Under the pieces are notes generated by a model. The model did no database searches. It saw only the letters and a list, made by a program, of their open reading frames with translations, and was not told the DNA's origin. A stretch of 64,000 bases of DNA from Collinsella tanakaei (GTDB lineage Bacteria > Actinomycetota > Coriobacteriia > Coriobacteriales > Coriobacteriaceae). The position numbers were made by a program, and so were the translations under genes. Position 1 is the first letter of the stretch; every line of letters starts with the position of its first letter. Location: the NCBI RefSeq assembly GCF_021531055.1, contig NZ_JADYTL010000002.1, positions 62,001-126,000 on the forward strand. Reading direction: 5' to 3'. This document shows, one piece after another, positions 16,426 to 25,418 of this stretch.

Positions 16426-18036
16426 CTAGAACGTCACGTTGCCGAACTCCGACAGCTTGAGCGTCGGGTTGTGGTCGGTCGCCCAGTCGACGTTCCACGG
16501 GCTCGTGAACAGCAGGAGCTTGCCGCCGCGCATGTCCTCGACGCGCAGGGTGTCGCGCGTGAGGTTGAGGGCCGCCACATCCACCTCGCCCGGCTCGTTG
16601 GCGACCCAGCGGATATCCGTGTAGCCGAGCGGCTGGCGGCGCACCTCCACGCGGTACTCGCTTTTGAGGCGCTGCTCGAGCACGTCGAACTGCAGCGTGC
16701 CCACCACGCCCACGATGACGCTTTCCATGCCGGCGCCGAGCTCGCGGAAGATCTGGATGGCACCCTCTTGGGCGAGCTCCTCCATGCCCTTCACGAACTG
16801 CTTGCGCTTCATGGTGTCAACCTGGGACACACGCGCGAAGTGCTCGGGCGCGAACGTCGGGATACCGGAGAACTGCACGCGCTTCCTGCCGCTGCAGACG
16901 GTATCGCCGATGGAGAAGATGCCCGGATCGAACAGGCCCACGATGTCGCCGGCGAAGGCCTCGTCCACCGTAGCGCGGTCGTCGGCCATCATGGCGGTGC
17001 CGGTCGCGAGCTTGATCTTGCGGTTGCCCTGCACGTGGAAGGCGTCCATGCCGCGCTCGAACTTGCCCGAGCAGATGCGCAGGAAGGCGATGCGGTCGCG
17101 GTGGTTGCGGTCCATGTTGGCCTGGATCTTGAAGACGAAGCCGGAGAAGTCATCGGTCGGCTCCACGGGCTCGCCCGTGAGCGCATCGGTGTGGGCGGAC
17201 GGCGCGGGCGCGAGGCGCAGGAAGTCCTTGAGGAAGGGCTCGACGCCGAAGTTGGTGAGCGCCGACCCGAAGAACACCGGGGACAGCTTGCCTGCGCGCA
17301 CAGCCGCGAGGTCGAACTCGTCGGCGGCGCCGTCGAGCAGCTCGATGTCGTCCATGAGGTTGCGGTGGTTCTCGGCGCCGATGAGCTCGTCCAAGGCGGC
17401 GTCGCCCAGCTCCGCCTCGATCTCGTTCACCTTCTTGGAGGCGTTGGCGCGGCCGTCGCCCTCGAAGGCGAGCACGTGGCGGCTCGCGCGGTCGAAGACG
17501 CCGCGGAAGTTGCGACCCGAGCCGATCGGCCAGTTCATGGGGCACGTGCCGATGCCCAGCACGTTCTCGATCTCCTCCATGAGCTCGAAGGGATCGCGGA
17601 TCTCGCGGTCGAGCTTGTTCACGAAGGTGAAGATGGGGATGCCGCGAAGCGCGCATACGCGGAACAGCTTGACGGTCTGCGCCTCGACGCCCTTGGCGCC
17701 GTCGATGACCATGACCGCGGCGTCGGCGGCCATGAGCGTGCGGTAGGTGTCCTCGGAGAAGTCCTGGTGGCCCGGGGTGTCGAGGATGTTCACGCAGCAG
17801 CCGCCGTAGGTGAACTGCAGCACCGAGGAGGTAACGGAGATGCCGCGCTGCTTTTCGATGTCCATCCAGTCGGACACCGCGTGCTTGGAGCTGCTCTTGC
17901 CCTTGACCGACCCGGCGGACTGGATGGTGCCGGTGTAGAGCAGGAGCTTCTCGGTGAGCGTGGTTTTACCCGCGTCCGGGTGCGAGATGATGGCGAAGGT
18001 GCGACGCGAAGCGATCTCGTCGGCGATGCTTGGCAT
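16426..18036 (-). CDS. prfC: Peptide chain release factor 3
   Basis: Translational GTPase that recycles RF1/RF2 from the ribosome after termination. It has 536 residues, the usual length. G motifs are SHPDAGKTTLTEK (G1), DTPGHQDFSEDTYRTL (G3) and NKLD (G4), with RGISVTSS as switch I. The start at 18036 has AAGGGGGATATCC before it, and a longer upstream frame overlaps the repeat at 18.15 kb. It is convergent with queA, with a terminator between them. Confidence 0.93.
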   Translation of the reverse strand: MPSIADEIASRRTFAIISHPDAGKTTLTEKLLLYTGTIQSAGSVKGKSSSKHAVSDWMDIEKQRGISVTSSVLQFTYGGCCVNILDTPGHQDFSEDTYRTLMAADAAVMVIDGAKGVEAQTVKLFRVCALRGIPIFTFVNKLDREIRDPFELMEEIENVLGIGTCPMNWPIGSGRNFRGVFDRASRHVLAFEGDGRANASKKVNEIEAELGDAALDELIGAENHRNLMDDIELLDGAADEFDLAAVRAGKLSPVFFGSALTNFGVEPFLKDFLRLAPAPSAHTDALTGEPVEPTDDFSGFVFKIQANMDRNHRDRIAFLRICSGKFERGMDAFHVQGNRKIKLATGTAMMADDRATVDEAFAGDIVGLFDPGIFSIGDTVCSGRKRVQFSGIPTFAPEHFARVSQVDTMKRKQFVKGMEELAQEGAIQIFRELGAGMESVIVGVVGTLQFDVLEQRLKSEYRVEVRRQPLGYTDIRWVANEPGEVDVAALNLTRDTLRVEDMRGGKLLLFTSPWNVDWATDHNPTLKLSEFGNVTF

Positions 18037-18143
18037 GGATATCCCCCTTGCGTGCGATTGACCGTGGGTATTGTAGCCGCAAGCACCGCCGCGCGCGAAT
18101 CCCTCACGCGAAAACCGCGGGTCCGCCCCGTTCGGAGCTCGCC

Positions 18144-18207
18144 GTGGGAAAATAGTGCCTGTCCCCATTTCCCCGTGGGAAATTGGGGACAGGCACTATT
18201 TTCCCAC
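18144..18207. repeat. Inverted pair of family A repeats
   Basis: Two copies face each other: GTGGGAAAATAGTGCCTGTC and its complement, separated by a short spacer, forming a long hairpin. The right copy contains the TAG that ends the broken MFS gene. Confidence 0.8.
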
Positions 18208-18970
18208 GCGGGCGGCGAGGACCGTGAGGACGGCGCCGGCAAGCGACAGCGCGGCGAACACGGAGAACGCGAACGCGAAGCCCTGACCGAATAGCTCCGC
18301 CCCGCCCTGCGCATAGGAGGCGATCGGACGACCCGCGAGTGCGCTCATGTGGCCGTACAGCAACGCCGTGCCGCCGGTCACGCCCACGGATATCCCCAGG
18401 TAGCGCACGAGCGACACCACGCTGCCGGCAAAGCCCAGGTGCTCGCGTCCGACCGAGCCCATGACGAGCGAGTTGTTGGGCGACTGGAACAGGCCGGTCC
18501 CGACCGCCATGACGAGCATGCCGCCCACGATGACGGCAAGCGGTGCCGTCGTCGGCAGGTATCCGGTACATGCGATGCCCACCGCATAGATCACCAGGCC
18601 CACGCAGCATGGCAGCGCGCTGCCGATACGATCGGACAACGTGCCGCGACGAGGGCAGGCAGGGTCGAGGAGAGACCGCACAGCGCAGAGCCCGCGGTAA
18701 AGAGCGCCACGCCGGCCTGAAACAGACGCACCTTGCCGAACGTGTCGCCCATACGCCCGAAGATGAGCACCGTGGCACAGCAGACCAGCAGGTAGACGGT
18801 CGACACCCATTGGATACCGGCGGCCGTCGCCGCAAGCTCGCGCTGCATGACGGGCAACGCGATGTTGACGATGCTGCTGTCGAGCGTGGACATGAACGTC
18901 ATGGCACGACGGTGAGGGGAACCACCCATTTGTTGGGGTGACGAGCGTCGGTTGCGACTTGAGGGCGCAC
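18196..18970 (-). pseudogene. MFS drug-efflux transporter, internally deleted and frameshifted
   Basis: Remnant of a DHA2-type (EmrB/QacA-like) proton antiporter, related to the intact gene at 27.9-29.3 kb. A GTG at 18970 with GGGAGG upstream starts the frame, which breaks by a one-base shift just before AMTFMSTLDSS. The first helices (to STLPALVAAR) are then joined directly to GTLSDRIG and the last helices ending FQSPNNSLVMG and beyond. By comparison with the intact paralogue, about 230 residues are missing from the middle. The join lies in a short GGCACG-like stretch near 18640 and also changes frame. The stop comes from a family A repeat. It cannot make a working transporter. Confidence 0.8.
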
Positions 18971-19092
18971 GCGAAACCTCCCAGGAGAGCGCGGACAGAT
19001 CCACGCGCCTGGAAACGCGCCTCCTCGACGTGCAACGCCGGACGCTATCGCGGCGGACAGGGCAGCCGCGATGGGCCCGCCCATCATACCAC

Positions 19093-19159
19093 CGACAAGA
19101 TGGTGCCAGGTACAAACTTGTCGGCTGCGACAAGTTGGGGCCGTGTTCAATCTTGTCGC
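19093..19159. repeat. Two family B palindromic repeats
   Basis: Two head-to-tail copies of the CGACAAG...CTTGTCG repeat (core TGGTGCCAGGTACAAA and TGGGGCCGTGTTCAAT) downstream of the peptidase gene. The gap of 218 bases between the two flanking genes holds nothing else. Confidence 0.8.
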
Positions 19160-19188
19160 AAACCTGTCGAAGCGCCCGCTGGGCGAGG

Positions 19189-20679
19189 CTATCGCACGAA
19201 CGCGGCGAGGTCGCGACCGAGGACCTCGAGCGTCGGCTCGTCGACGTACGCCATATGGCCGCAGCTGTAGAGCTTGAGCTCCACGCGCCGCTTGAGCTCT
19301 TCCGGCAAAAACAGGCACGACAGGTCGCGCACCACGTTCCAATACGGTGTGGCGGCGTCGTAGCGGCCGCCGATCACCAGCATGCGCATGGTCGGGTTGT
19401 GCTTGAGCGCCGCGGCGATGTCATAGGCAACGTTGGGCGCGGCCGCCCTCATGCCCGAGTCCGGGGCCGCATGCGAGCGATCCCACGTGATGCCGATCTT
19501 GGGGAAGTTGCTCAGCGGGTAGATCGGCGCGCCCGCGAACCCGATTTCCTGCAGATGCCGACGGAACGCCGCGTTCCACGCCGGCTCCACGGCATCGGAG
19601 GAGGCGTCGCTCATGATCGGCGTGGTCCCACCCAGCGACGTACAGGGCGCATGCGTGGTGAAGCGCGTGTCGAAGCGGCCCGTGACGAGCCCCTCGTCCG
19701 CCAGCAGCGTGCGGCGGAACGTGTCAAGATCGATACGCAGGTTGTTGCGCTCGATGATTTCCGCCGAAAGCCCGATGCGCTGCGACATCTCCGCCGCCAA
19801 GGAGGTTTTCTCCTCCGGCGTCAGGCGGTCGCCGCGCAGCAGCGCCGGTCCGTACACGCGCTCGGAGAAGTCCATCGCCTCGTCGAACCATGAGGCCTCG
19901 TCCGTGCCTTCGCCCGCCTTGCCGAAGTGGCGCGCGGTCGCCGCGTAGGTAGGAAACAGCCCCATGAAACCCAAGTCGGAGCCGGGCATCTTCTGGACCC
20001 AGTCGAACACCGACGAGAGCATGATGACACCGGTGACCGGTATGAAGCGTTCGGCAAGTACGCGCATGAGCACGGCGTTGCGGACCGTACCGTAGGACTC
20101 GCCGAACAGATAGACCGGATCGCCCCAACGGCCGTTATCGGTCAGCCACGCCGCGATCGCCCGTGCGAACGTGTCGGCATCGCCGTCGACGCTCCACATG
20201 TCCTGCGCGTGGGTATCCTCGGCGATCACCGAGTAGCCAGTGCCAAGCGCGTCGAGGAACACCAGGTCGCTTTGGCGCAGCAGCGTCGCAGGGTTGTCCT
20301 CGACACGGGGCGTTGCAGGCAGATGGTCCAGACCGTCGGTCACGACGCGACGAGGCCCGATGCCGCCCACGTTGATGGGGACCGACGCACTGCCCGGACC
20401 GCCGTTGTAGCAAAAGGTGACCGGGCGGACCGCGGCGTCCTGAGGTCGCTTTGCCACGTATGCCAGCGAGAACATCTTGCCCATGAGAGCGCCCGTGTCC
20501 GTGCGGACATCGATATAGCCCGCGGTGGCAGTGTAGTCGATATGCTCGCCTGCGCACTCCCACACCATGTCCGCGCTCGCCGCGTCAGGCAGGGGCAACC
20601 GACGCTCGGCATCAACCGTATACGCCACATCCGGCGTGCCCGCGCTCCCCTGCCGCTCGACACCCTGTTGCTCTGCCAT
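19189..20679 (-). CDS. Serine carboxypeptidase-like protein (peptidase S10 family)
   Basis: Alpha/beta-hydrolase peptidase of 496 residues. The oxyanion region FCYNGGPGSAS and the nucleophile elbow GESYGT (Ser about 195) are clear. The later Asp (GGRYDAATP) and His (SCGHMAYV) complete the triad. S10 enzymes remove C-terminal amino acids. There is no signal peptide, so unlike most S10 members it appears cytoplasmic, and it may process internalised peptides. The start at 20679 follows AAGGAGGTCCG. The gene is isolated between repeat clusters, and no transporter is directly attached. Confidence 0.85.
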   Translation of the reverse strand: MAEQQGVERQGSAGTPDVAYTVDAERRLPLPDAASADMVWECAGEHIDYTATAGYIDVRTDTGALMGKMFSLAYVAKRPQDAAVRPVTFCYNGGPGSASVPINVGGIGPRRVVTDGLDHLPATPRVEDNPATLLRQSDLVFLDALGTGYSVIAEDTHAQDMWSVDGDADTFARAIAAWLTDNGRWGDPVYLFGESYGTVRNAVLMRVLAERFIPVTGVIMLSSVFDWVQKMPGSDLGFMGLFPTYAATARHFGKAGEGTDEASWFDEAMDFSERVYGPALLRGDRLTPEEKTSLAAEMSQRIGLSAEIIERNNLRIDLDTFRRTLLADEGLVTGRFDTRFTTHAPCTSLGGTTPIMSDASSDAVEPAWNAAFRRHLQEIGFAGAPIYPLSNFPKIGITWDRSHAAPDSGMRAAAPNVAYDIAAALKHNPTMRMLVIGGRYDAATPYWNVVRDLSCLFLPEELKRRVELKLYSCGHMAYVDEPTLEVLGRDLAAFVR

Positions 20680-20765
20680 GTCGGACCTCCTTGTAGATCG
20701 ATCTGCTATCGACACCTTAACACCGATTCGGCGCAACGGCCCTTGCGATGAGATCGCCGCAGGTT

Positions 20766-20875
20766 TGGGAAAATGGGGACAGGCACTTTTTTCCCAAACC
20801 AAGTGGGAAAAAAGTGCCTGTCCCCATTTTCCCGGTGCCTGTCCCCATTTTCCCGGTGCCTGTCCCCATTTTCCC
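20766..20875. repeat. Family A repeat cluster with three 21-bp tandem units
   Basis: A face-to-face pair forms a long hairpin, then the half-unit GTGCCTGTCCCCATTTTCCC repeats three times in tandem with a 21-base period. The array stops one base before the TAA of the LysR gene. Confidence 0.85.
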
Positions 20876-21718
20876 TTAGCTGGACTGGACCCAGGAGAAC
20901 AGGCGCGCGGCGATGTCCGCCGCGTCGGCGCGAGCGACAAGGTGGAACACGGCATGGGCGCCTTCGTCCACGATGGGCACGACGGCACGACCGGGCACCG
21001 GATCGCTTTGAAAGGGGGCGTCGGTGATGAACGTGCAATATGGCGTCGAATAGGAGAGCTGCGTGAAGACCACGCGGTCGCGCTGCTCGATGTAGGTGGC
21101 GTCCGGAATTTCGCGGTCGACGATATCGCGCCAAAATCCGATCTCGGTCATGATGAGGAAAGTCTCGCCGGCAAGGTCGGCGAAGGTCACCTGGCGGCGC
21201 GCCGCGAGCGGGTGGTTCGGAGGCAGCGTCACCGAGAGGTTCTCGCGCATGAGCTCGCACGATACAAGACCCGGCCGATGTGGCGGGTCGAGCACGATGC
21301 CGAAGTCGAAAGCCCCCTCCACCACGCCGCGCCGCACTGCGTCCTCGTCGACGATCTCCGAGGTAAGCGTCTCGCGCGGAAAGCGCTCGACCATAAGCCC
21401 CGTCAAGCGCCACACGGGCGCCGGCGCCACCGACGCCACGCGCAGGGCGTGCGCGCGCTGGGCCGTAGCCGCCACCGCTTCGCGCATAAGGCGCTCGTCG
21501 CGCAACAGCTCGCGTGCCCAATCCACGGCAACACGGCCGACGTCGTTCAGCACGACGCGCCTGCCCTCGCGCTCGAACAGCGAGCAGCCGAGTTCCGTCT
21601 CGAGCCGCTGGATGGAGCGGCTGAGCGCCGGTTGCGATATATGCAGCTCCTCGGCCGCGGCGGACATGGTGCCTAGGCGCTCGATCGCCTCGAGCTGTCG
21701 CATCTGCTCAAGCTCCAT
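20876..21718 (-). CDS. LysR-type transcriptional regulator
   Basis: DNA-binding regulator of 280 residues. The winged HTH at 1-60 reads MSAAAEELHISQPALSRSI, and a substrate-binding domain follows (about 90-280). The gene is divergent from an aldo/keto reductase gene, and a perfect dyad in the shared promoter region is a likely operator. The ligand is unknown; control of the reductase is the simplest reading. The start at 21718 follows GGAGGGGGCGCA. The stop lies next to the family A tandem repeats. Confidence 0.88.
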   Translation of the reverse strand: MELEQMRQLEAIERLGTMSAAAEELHISQPALSRSIQRLETELGCSLFEREGRRVVLNDVGRVAVDWARELLRDERLMREAVAATAQRAHALRVASVAPAPVWRLTGLMVERFPRETLTSEIVDEDAVRRGVVEGAFDFGIVLDPPHRPGLVSCELMRENLSVTLPPNHPLAARRQVTFADLAGETFLIMTEIGFWRDIVDREIPDATYIEQRDRVVFTQLSYSTPYCTFITDAPFQSDPVPGRAVVPIVDEGAHAVFHLVARADAADIAARLFSWVQSS

Positions 21719-21760
21719 TGCGCCCCCTCCTTCAAGTCGCCTGCTCAGTCATGTGTTATT

Positions 21761-21777
21761 TATGCGTTTAACGCATA
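21761..21777. promoter_or_regulatory. LysR operator dyad
   Basis: TATGCGTT-T-AACGCATA is a perfect 8-bp inverted repeat around one base, in an AT-rich patch between the divergent lysR and reductase genes. It contains the T-N11-A pattern typical of LysR sites. Confidence 0.65.
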
Positions 21778-21865
21778 TAAATAGCGCCACTATGCATTGT
21801 ACTTCTCAACGAATGTGCAGGACACTTGCATTGTAAGCAATACCGCGCAGAAAGGAATACCGCAT

Positions 21866-22774
21866 ATGGCTGCATCAGTTCCCACCTTTGCCCTCGCAAA
21901 CGGACGTGCGATTCCCGCCATGGGCTTCGGCGTCTATATGATGAGCTCCGAGGAGGTGCGCGAGTATCTGCCCCAGGCGCTCGAACTCGGCTACCGCCAC
22001 ATCGATACGGCGAACGCCTACTTCAACGAGGTCGCCGTGGGCGAGGTCATCCGCGGCTGCGGCATTTCGCGCGAGGAGCTGTTCGTGACCACGAAACTCT
22101 TCCCGCAGAGTTACCCGTACGAGCAGTGCGCCGCCGACATCGACGCCACGCTCGCGCGCTTGGGCCTCGACTACGTCGACCTGCTGCTCTTCCACCAGCC
22201 CTATGGCGACTACGTCTCGGGCTGGCGCGCCATGGAGGAGGCAGTCGCCGCCGGCAAGGTTCGCGCCATCGGCCTCTCTAACTTCCCGGTGCACAAGATC
22301 GACGAGATCCTCGAGGTCGCGACCATCAAGCCCGCGGTACTGCAGGTCGAGATCAACCCCTACTGGAACCAGCACGAGCTCAAGGCGGCGATGGCCGAGA
22401 GCGGGCTTTCCGACATGGTGTACGAGGGCTGGTACCCCCTCGGCCACGGCGACGCCGCCCTGCTCGCCGAGCCCGTCTTTGCCGAACTCGCCGCTGCACA
22501 TGGCAAGACGCCCGCGCAGATCGTCCTACGTTGGAGCTACCAGGAGGGCAACGTCACCTTCCCCAAGACGCTCAACCCCGCGCACATGGCCGAGAACCTC
22601 GACATCTTCGACTTCGAGCTGAGCGAGGCCGAAATGGCACGCATCGGTGCCCTGCCGCAGCGCCCCTACTACGAGGTGCCTGAGAAACCGCCCGCGTTCG
22701 TGCTGACGGTCAACGACTACAGCAAGCAGGCGACGTCCGGCCCCCGCTCGCCGATGCGACCGGACGGCGAGTAG
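21866..22774 (+). CDS. Aldo/keto reductase (AKR family)
   Basis: NAD(P)H-dependent carbonyl reductase, 302 residues, TIM barrel. The catalytic tetrad is visible: Asp in HIDTANAY, Tyr in AYFNE, Lys in TTKLFP and His in LLLFHQP. Family signatures GLSNFPVHKI and PKTLNPAHMAENL are also present. It resembles the AKR5-like 2,5-diketogluconate and methylglyoxal reductases. The ATG at 21866 follows AGAAAGGAATACC. It is divergent from the LysR gene and is followed 48 bases later by a second reductase, likely in one operon. Confidence 0.88.
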   Translation: MAASVPTFALANGRAIPAMGFGVYMMSSEEVREYLPQALELGYRHIDTANAYFNEVAVGEVIRGCGISREELFVTTKLFPQSYPYEQCAADIDATLARLGLDYVDLLLFHQPYGDYVSGWRAMEEAVAAGKVRAIGLSNFPVHKIDEILEVATIKPAVLQVEINPYWNQHELKAAMAESGLSDMVYEGWYPLGHGDAALLAEPVFAELAAAHGKTPAQIVLRWSYQEGNVTFPKTLNPAHMAENLDIFDFELSEAEMARIGALPQRPYYEVPEKPPAFVLTVNDYSKQATSGPRSPMRPDGE

Positions 22775-22822
22775 CGGCGCCCGTACGATACGCGGCCCCG
22801 TTTCAGGAAGAAAGGATCACCC

Positions 22823-23701
22823 ATGCTCTACAAGACCCTCAACAACGGCGTGAAGATGCCCGTGCTCGGCTTCGGCGTGTACCAGACGCCGCCGGAGGAC
22901 ACCGAGCGCTGCGTGGCGCAGGCGCTTGATGCCGGGTACCGCCTGATCGACACCGCACAGGCCTACGGCAACGAGGAGGGCGTCGGTGCCGCGGTGGCGG
23001 CCAGCGACGTCCCGCGCGACGAGATCTTCATCACATCCAAGATCTGGGTGTCGAACATGAACTACGAGCGCGCCGCCGCCTCGATCGACGAGACGCTCGC
23101 CAAGCTCGACACCGACTACATCGACCTCATGCTGCTCCATCAGATGATGGGCGACTATCCGGGCGCCTACCGCGCGATGGAGGACGCCTACCGCGCCGGC
23201 AAGATCCGCGCGGTCGGCGTGTCCAACTGCTACCCGGAGCGCCTCGTGGACCTCTGCGCGCTCGCCGCGGTGCCGCCCGCGGTGAACCAGATCGAGACAC
23301 ACCCGTTCCGCCCGCAACGCGAGGCGCATGAGCTGATGGAGCGGCTCGGCGTGGCGCACGAGGCCTGGGCACCGTTCGCCGAGGGGCAAAACGGCATCTT
23401 CACGAACGAGGCGCTCGCCGGCATCGCCGCCAAGCACGGCAAGACGCCTGCACAGGTCGTGCTGCGCTCGCTGCTGCAGCAGGATGTGATCGTCATCCCC
23501 AAGACCGTGCACGCCGAGCGGATGGCGGAAAACATCGACCTCTTCGACTTCGAACTCGACGCAGACGACATGGCCGCCATCGCCGCGCTGGAGGACCCCA
23601 GCTTCCCCAAGATCTTCGACCACTTCGATATCGATACCGTAAGCTGGCTCTTGAACGACCTCGTGAAGACCCAGCAGCTGGGCGGTGCCACCCTGTACTA
23701 G
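22823..23701 (+). CDS. Aldo/keto reductase (AKR family), second copy
   Basis: NAD(P)H-dependent reductase of 292 residues. The tetrad is seen in LIDTAQAYGNE (Asp, Tyr), TSKIW (Lys) and LMLLHQMM (His). It differs enough from its neighbour (for example AVGVSNCYPERL) to be a paralogue rather than a recent duplicate. The ATG follows AAGAAAGGATCACC. The final codons abut a family B repeat. Confidence 0.88.
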   Translation: MLYKTLNNGVKMPVLGFGVYQTPPEDTERCVAQALDAGYRLIDTAQAYGNEEGVGAAVAASDVPRDEIFITSKIWVSNMNYERAAASIDETLAKLDTDYIDLMLLHQMMGDYPGAYRAMEDAYRAGKIRAVGVSNCYPERLVDLCALAAVPPAVNQIETHPFRPQREAHELMERLGVAHEAWAPFAEGQNGIFTNEALAGIAAKHGKTPAQVVLRSLLQQDVIVIPKTVHAERMAENIDLFDFELDADDMAAIAALEDPSFPKIFDHFDIDTVSWLLNDLVKTQQLGGATLY

Positions 23702-23774
23702 CGACAAGATGGGGCCGGGTACAAACTTGTCGGGCTTGATCGAAAGGGAGAATAGCGGCTGTCCCCATTCTCCC
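23701..23774. repeat. Family B repeat followed by a divergent family A repeat
   Basis: GCGACAAGATGGGGCCGGGT with a CTTGTCG end at 23701-23733, then a variant family A unit (GGGAGAATAGCGGCTGTCCC and CTCCC end) at 23746-23774. The second unit shows compensatory changes in both arms (GGGAG with CTCCC), which indicates that pairing is conserved. Confidence 0.75.
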
Positions 23775-23775
23775 G

Positions 23776-24396
23776 CTAGCCGTAGTAGTGGATATCGCGC
23801 TCAAGGTAGCGACGGCGCGTGACCGTCGGGTTCGCGTCGCTGATCTGCCGGTAGCGCGGGCAGTCCTCGGCGTGGTCGTTGATGATGCCGCAGGCTTGCA
23901 GGTGCGAGTAGACGACCACCGGCCCCAGGTACTTGAAGCCGCGGCGCTTGAGATCTTTCGAGATCTTCGCCGAAAGCCCGTTGCTCACCGGAATGTAACC
24001 CTGGGCGTGTTTGTGGTAGAGGATCGTCTTATTATCCGAAAAGCCCCACAGGTAGGCCGAGAAGCTGCCGAACTGCTCGCGCACCTCGAGAAAGCGCCGC
24101 GCGTTGTCGATGATGGCCTCGACCTTGCGGCGCGACCGAATCATCCCCGGCGTCGCCAGGATGCGCTCGATGTCGCCCTCGCCGTACGCCGCTACGCGTT
24201 CGTAATCGAAGCCGTCGAAGCACCCGCGCAGAATCTCGCGCTTCTGCATCATCATGTTCCAGTTGAGCCCGCACTGCATGACCTCGAGCGAGAGGAATTC
24301 GAACTGCCCGACGTCGTCGTGCAGCGGCACGCCCCACTCCTCGTCGTGGTAACGGCGCGTGATCTCGCTCGATCTATCCCAATCGCAATAGGACAT
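23776..24396 (-). CDS. tag: DNA-3-methyladenine glycosylase I
   Basis: Base-excision repair enzyme that removes 3-methyladenine, 206 residues. Signatures include MSYCDWD at the start (zinc-binding Cys), YHDEEWGVP, FLSLEVMQCGLNW with the catalytic Glu region, ATPGMIRSRRKVEAIIDNA (helix-hairpin-helix) and YSHLQACGIINDH with the later zinc ligands. The ATG at 24396 is preferred over one two codons upstream because GGAGG is then six bases away. A truncated second copy fused to an MFS relic lies at 54.2-54.6 kb. Confidence 0.92.
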   Translation of the reverse strand: MSYCDWDRSSEITRRYHDEEWGVPLHDDVGQFEFLSLEVMQCGLNWNMMMQKREILRGCFDGFDYERVAAYGEGDIERILATPGMIRSRRKVEAIIDNARRFLEVREQFGSFSAYLWGFSDNKTILYHKHAQGYIPVSNGLSAKISKDLKRRGFKYLGPVVVYSHLQACGIINDHAEDCPRYRQISDANPTVTRRRYLERDIHYYG

Positions 24397-24406
24397 CGTC
24401 ATCCTC

Positions 24407-24523
24407 CGACAAGATCGAGTCCGACAAGATTGTACCTGGCACCATCTTGTCCGGTCGGGTGGGAAAATAAGTGCCTGTCCCCATTTTCCCGCCTGGGAAA
24501 ATGGGGACAGGCACTTATTTCCC
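24407..24523. repeat. Family B repeats followed by an inverted pair of family A
   Basis: At 24407-24452 there is a partial plus a full family B unit (GACAAGATTGTACCTGGCAC with an end of CTTGTCC). At 24461-24523 two family A copies face each other around GCCT. Confidence 0.8.
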
Positions 24524-24524
24524 G

Positions 24525-25325
24525 TTACTTCTCGGCGCAGGTGGCCCAGAAGGTGGGGATGTCGAGCTCATGCAGCCTGCCCTCGCCGTTCGTGTCCTCG
24601 TACAGGTCGAGCAGGCGGAAGCCCGCCTGGATCTGCCCGCGAATCTGCTCGTCGAGCGTGTGCGAGAACTGCATGCCCCACTCGGCGAGCTCGCCCTCAG
24701 GAATGAGCGAGGGGCTGCGCAGCGGATTGAACGGCAGAGCGCGCACGATGCGCTCCTCGTCATCATCCACCACGTAGTTGAAGCCGTTGTCGAGGCCGGC
24801 GAGCAGGCGTCCTCCCGGCGCCAGCACGCGGAAGCACTCGCGCCAGACCGGCAGGACCTCCTCGATGTAGCAGTTGGAGACCGGGTGGAAGATCAGGTCG
24901 AACTCTCCGTCCTCGAACGGCAGCGGACGCGTCATATCGGCGCGTACGCAGCGAATCTCATAGCCCTCGCGCTCCGCCATCGCCCGCTCCGAGGCGATCT
25001 GCTTCTCGGAGTAGTCGAGCACCGTGCATGCAGCGCCCATCGCGGCGAAAATCGGCATCTGCTGACCGCCGCCCGCCGCGAGGCCGAGCACGCGCTTGCC
25101 GCGCATGTCAGGGAAAAACCAGCTGCGCGGCACCTCGCGCGTCGCTGTGAGCAGCATGGACCAGTCACCCGCGAGTGCCGCCTCGTAGCGCTCGTGCGAG
25201 ATGGGCGTTCCCCACTGCCAGCCGTCTTCAATCCACTGGTCGATGATCCGTGCGTTGAAGTCGGTATACGAGTCAGCGGGCACGGCTTCTTCCGCGCCCG
25301 TACCTCCGTGTTTCTGTAATCCCAT
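24525..25325 (-). CDS. SAM-dependent methyltransferase, class I
   Basis: Protein of 266 residues with a Rossmann-type methyltransferase core. Motif I is VLGLAAGGGQQ (about 81-91); motif II region TVLDYSEKQIASE, then FDLIFHPVSNCYIE and LAPGGRLLAGLDN. It is similar to small-molecule methyltransferases of the UbiE/Methyltransf_11 type; no substrate can be named. The ATG at 25325 has AAGGAG five bases upstream. Family B repeats flank it upstream and family A downstream, with the stop only two bases from the latter. Confidence 0.82.
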   Translation of the reverse strand: MGLQKHGGTGAEEAVPADSYTDFNARIIDQWIEDGWQWGTPISHERYEAALAGDWSMLLTATREVPRSWFFPDMRGKRVLGLAAGGGQQMPIFAAMGAACTVLDYSEKQIASERAMAEREGYEIRCVRADMTRPLPFEDGEFDLIFHPVSNCYIEEVLPVWRECFRVLAPGGRLLAGLDNGFNYVVDDDEERIVRALPFNPLRSPSLIPEGELAEWGMQFSHTLDEQIRGQIQAGFRLLDLYEDTNGEGRLHELDIPTFWATCAEK

Positions 25326-25340
25326 ATCCACTCCTTATGG

Positions 25341-25418
25341 CCGACAAGATGGGGCCGGGTTCGATCTTGTCGCGACAAGATGGGGTCAGGTTCGATCTTG
25401 TCGGGTTCGATCCCGTCG
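25341..25418. repeat. Tandem family B repeats
   Basis: Two complete units (CGACAAGATGGGGCCGGGTT and GCGACAAGATGGGGTCAGGT, each ending CTTGTCG) and part of a third. They fill the space between the acetyltransferase and methyltransferase genes. Confidence 0.8.

Noticed and set aside
16051-18294. 747-codon open frame antisense to prfC
   Set aside because: prfC is a clear full-length gene here; the opposite frame has no domain and a His/Val/Gly-rich shadow composition.
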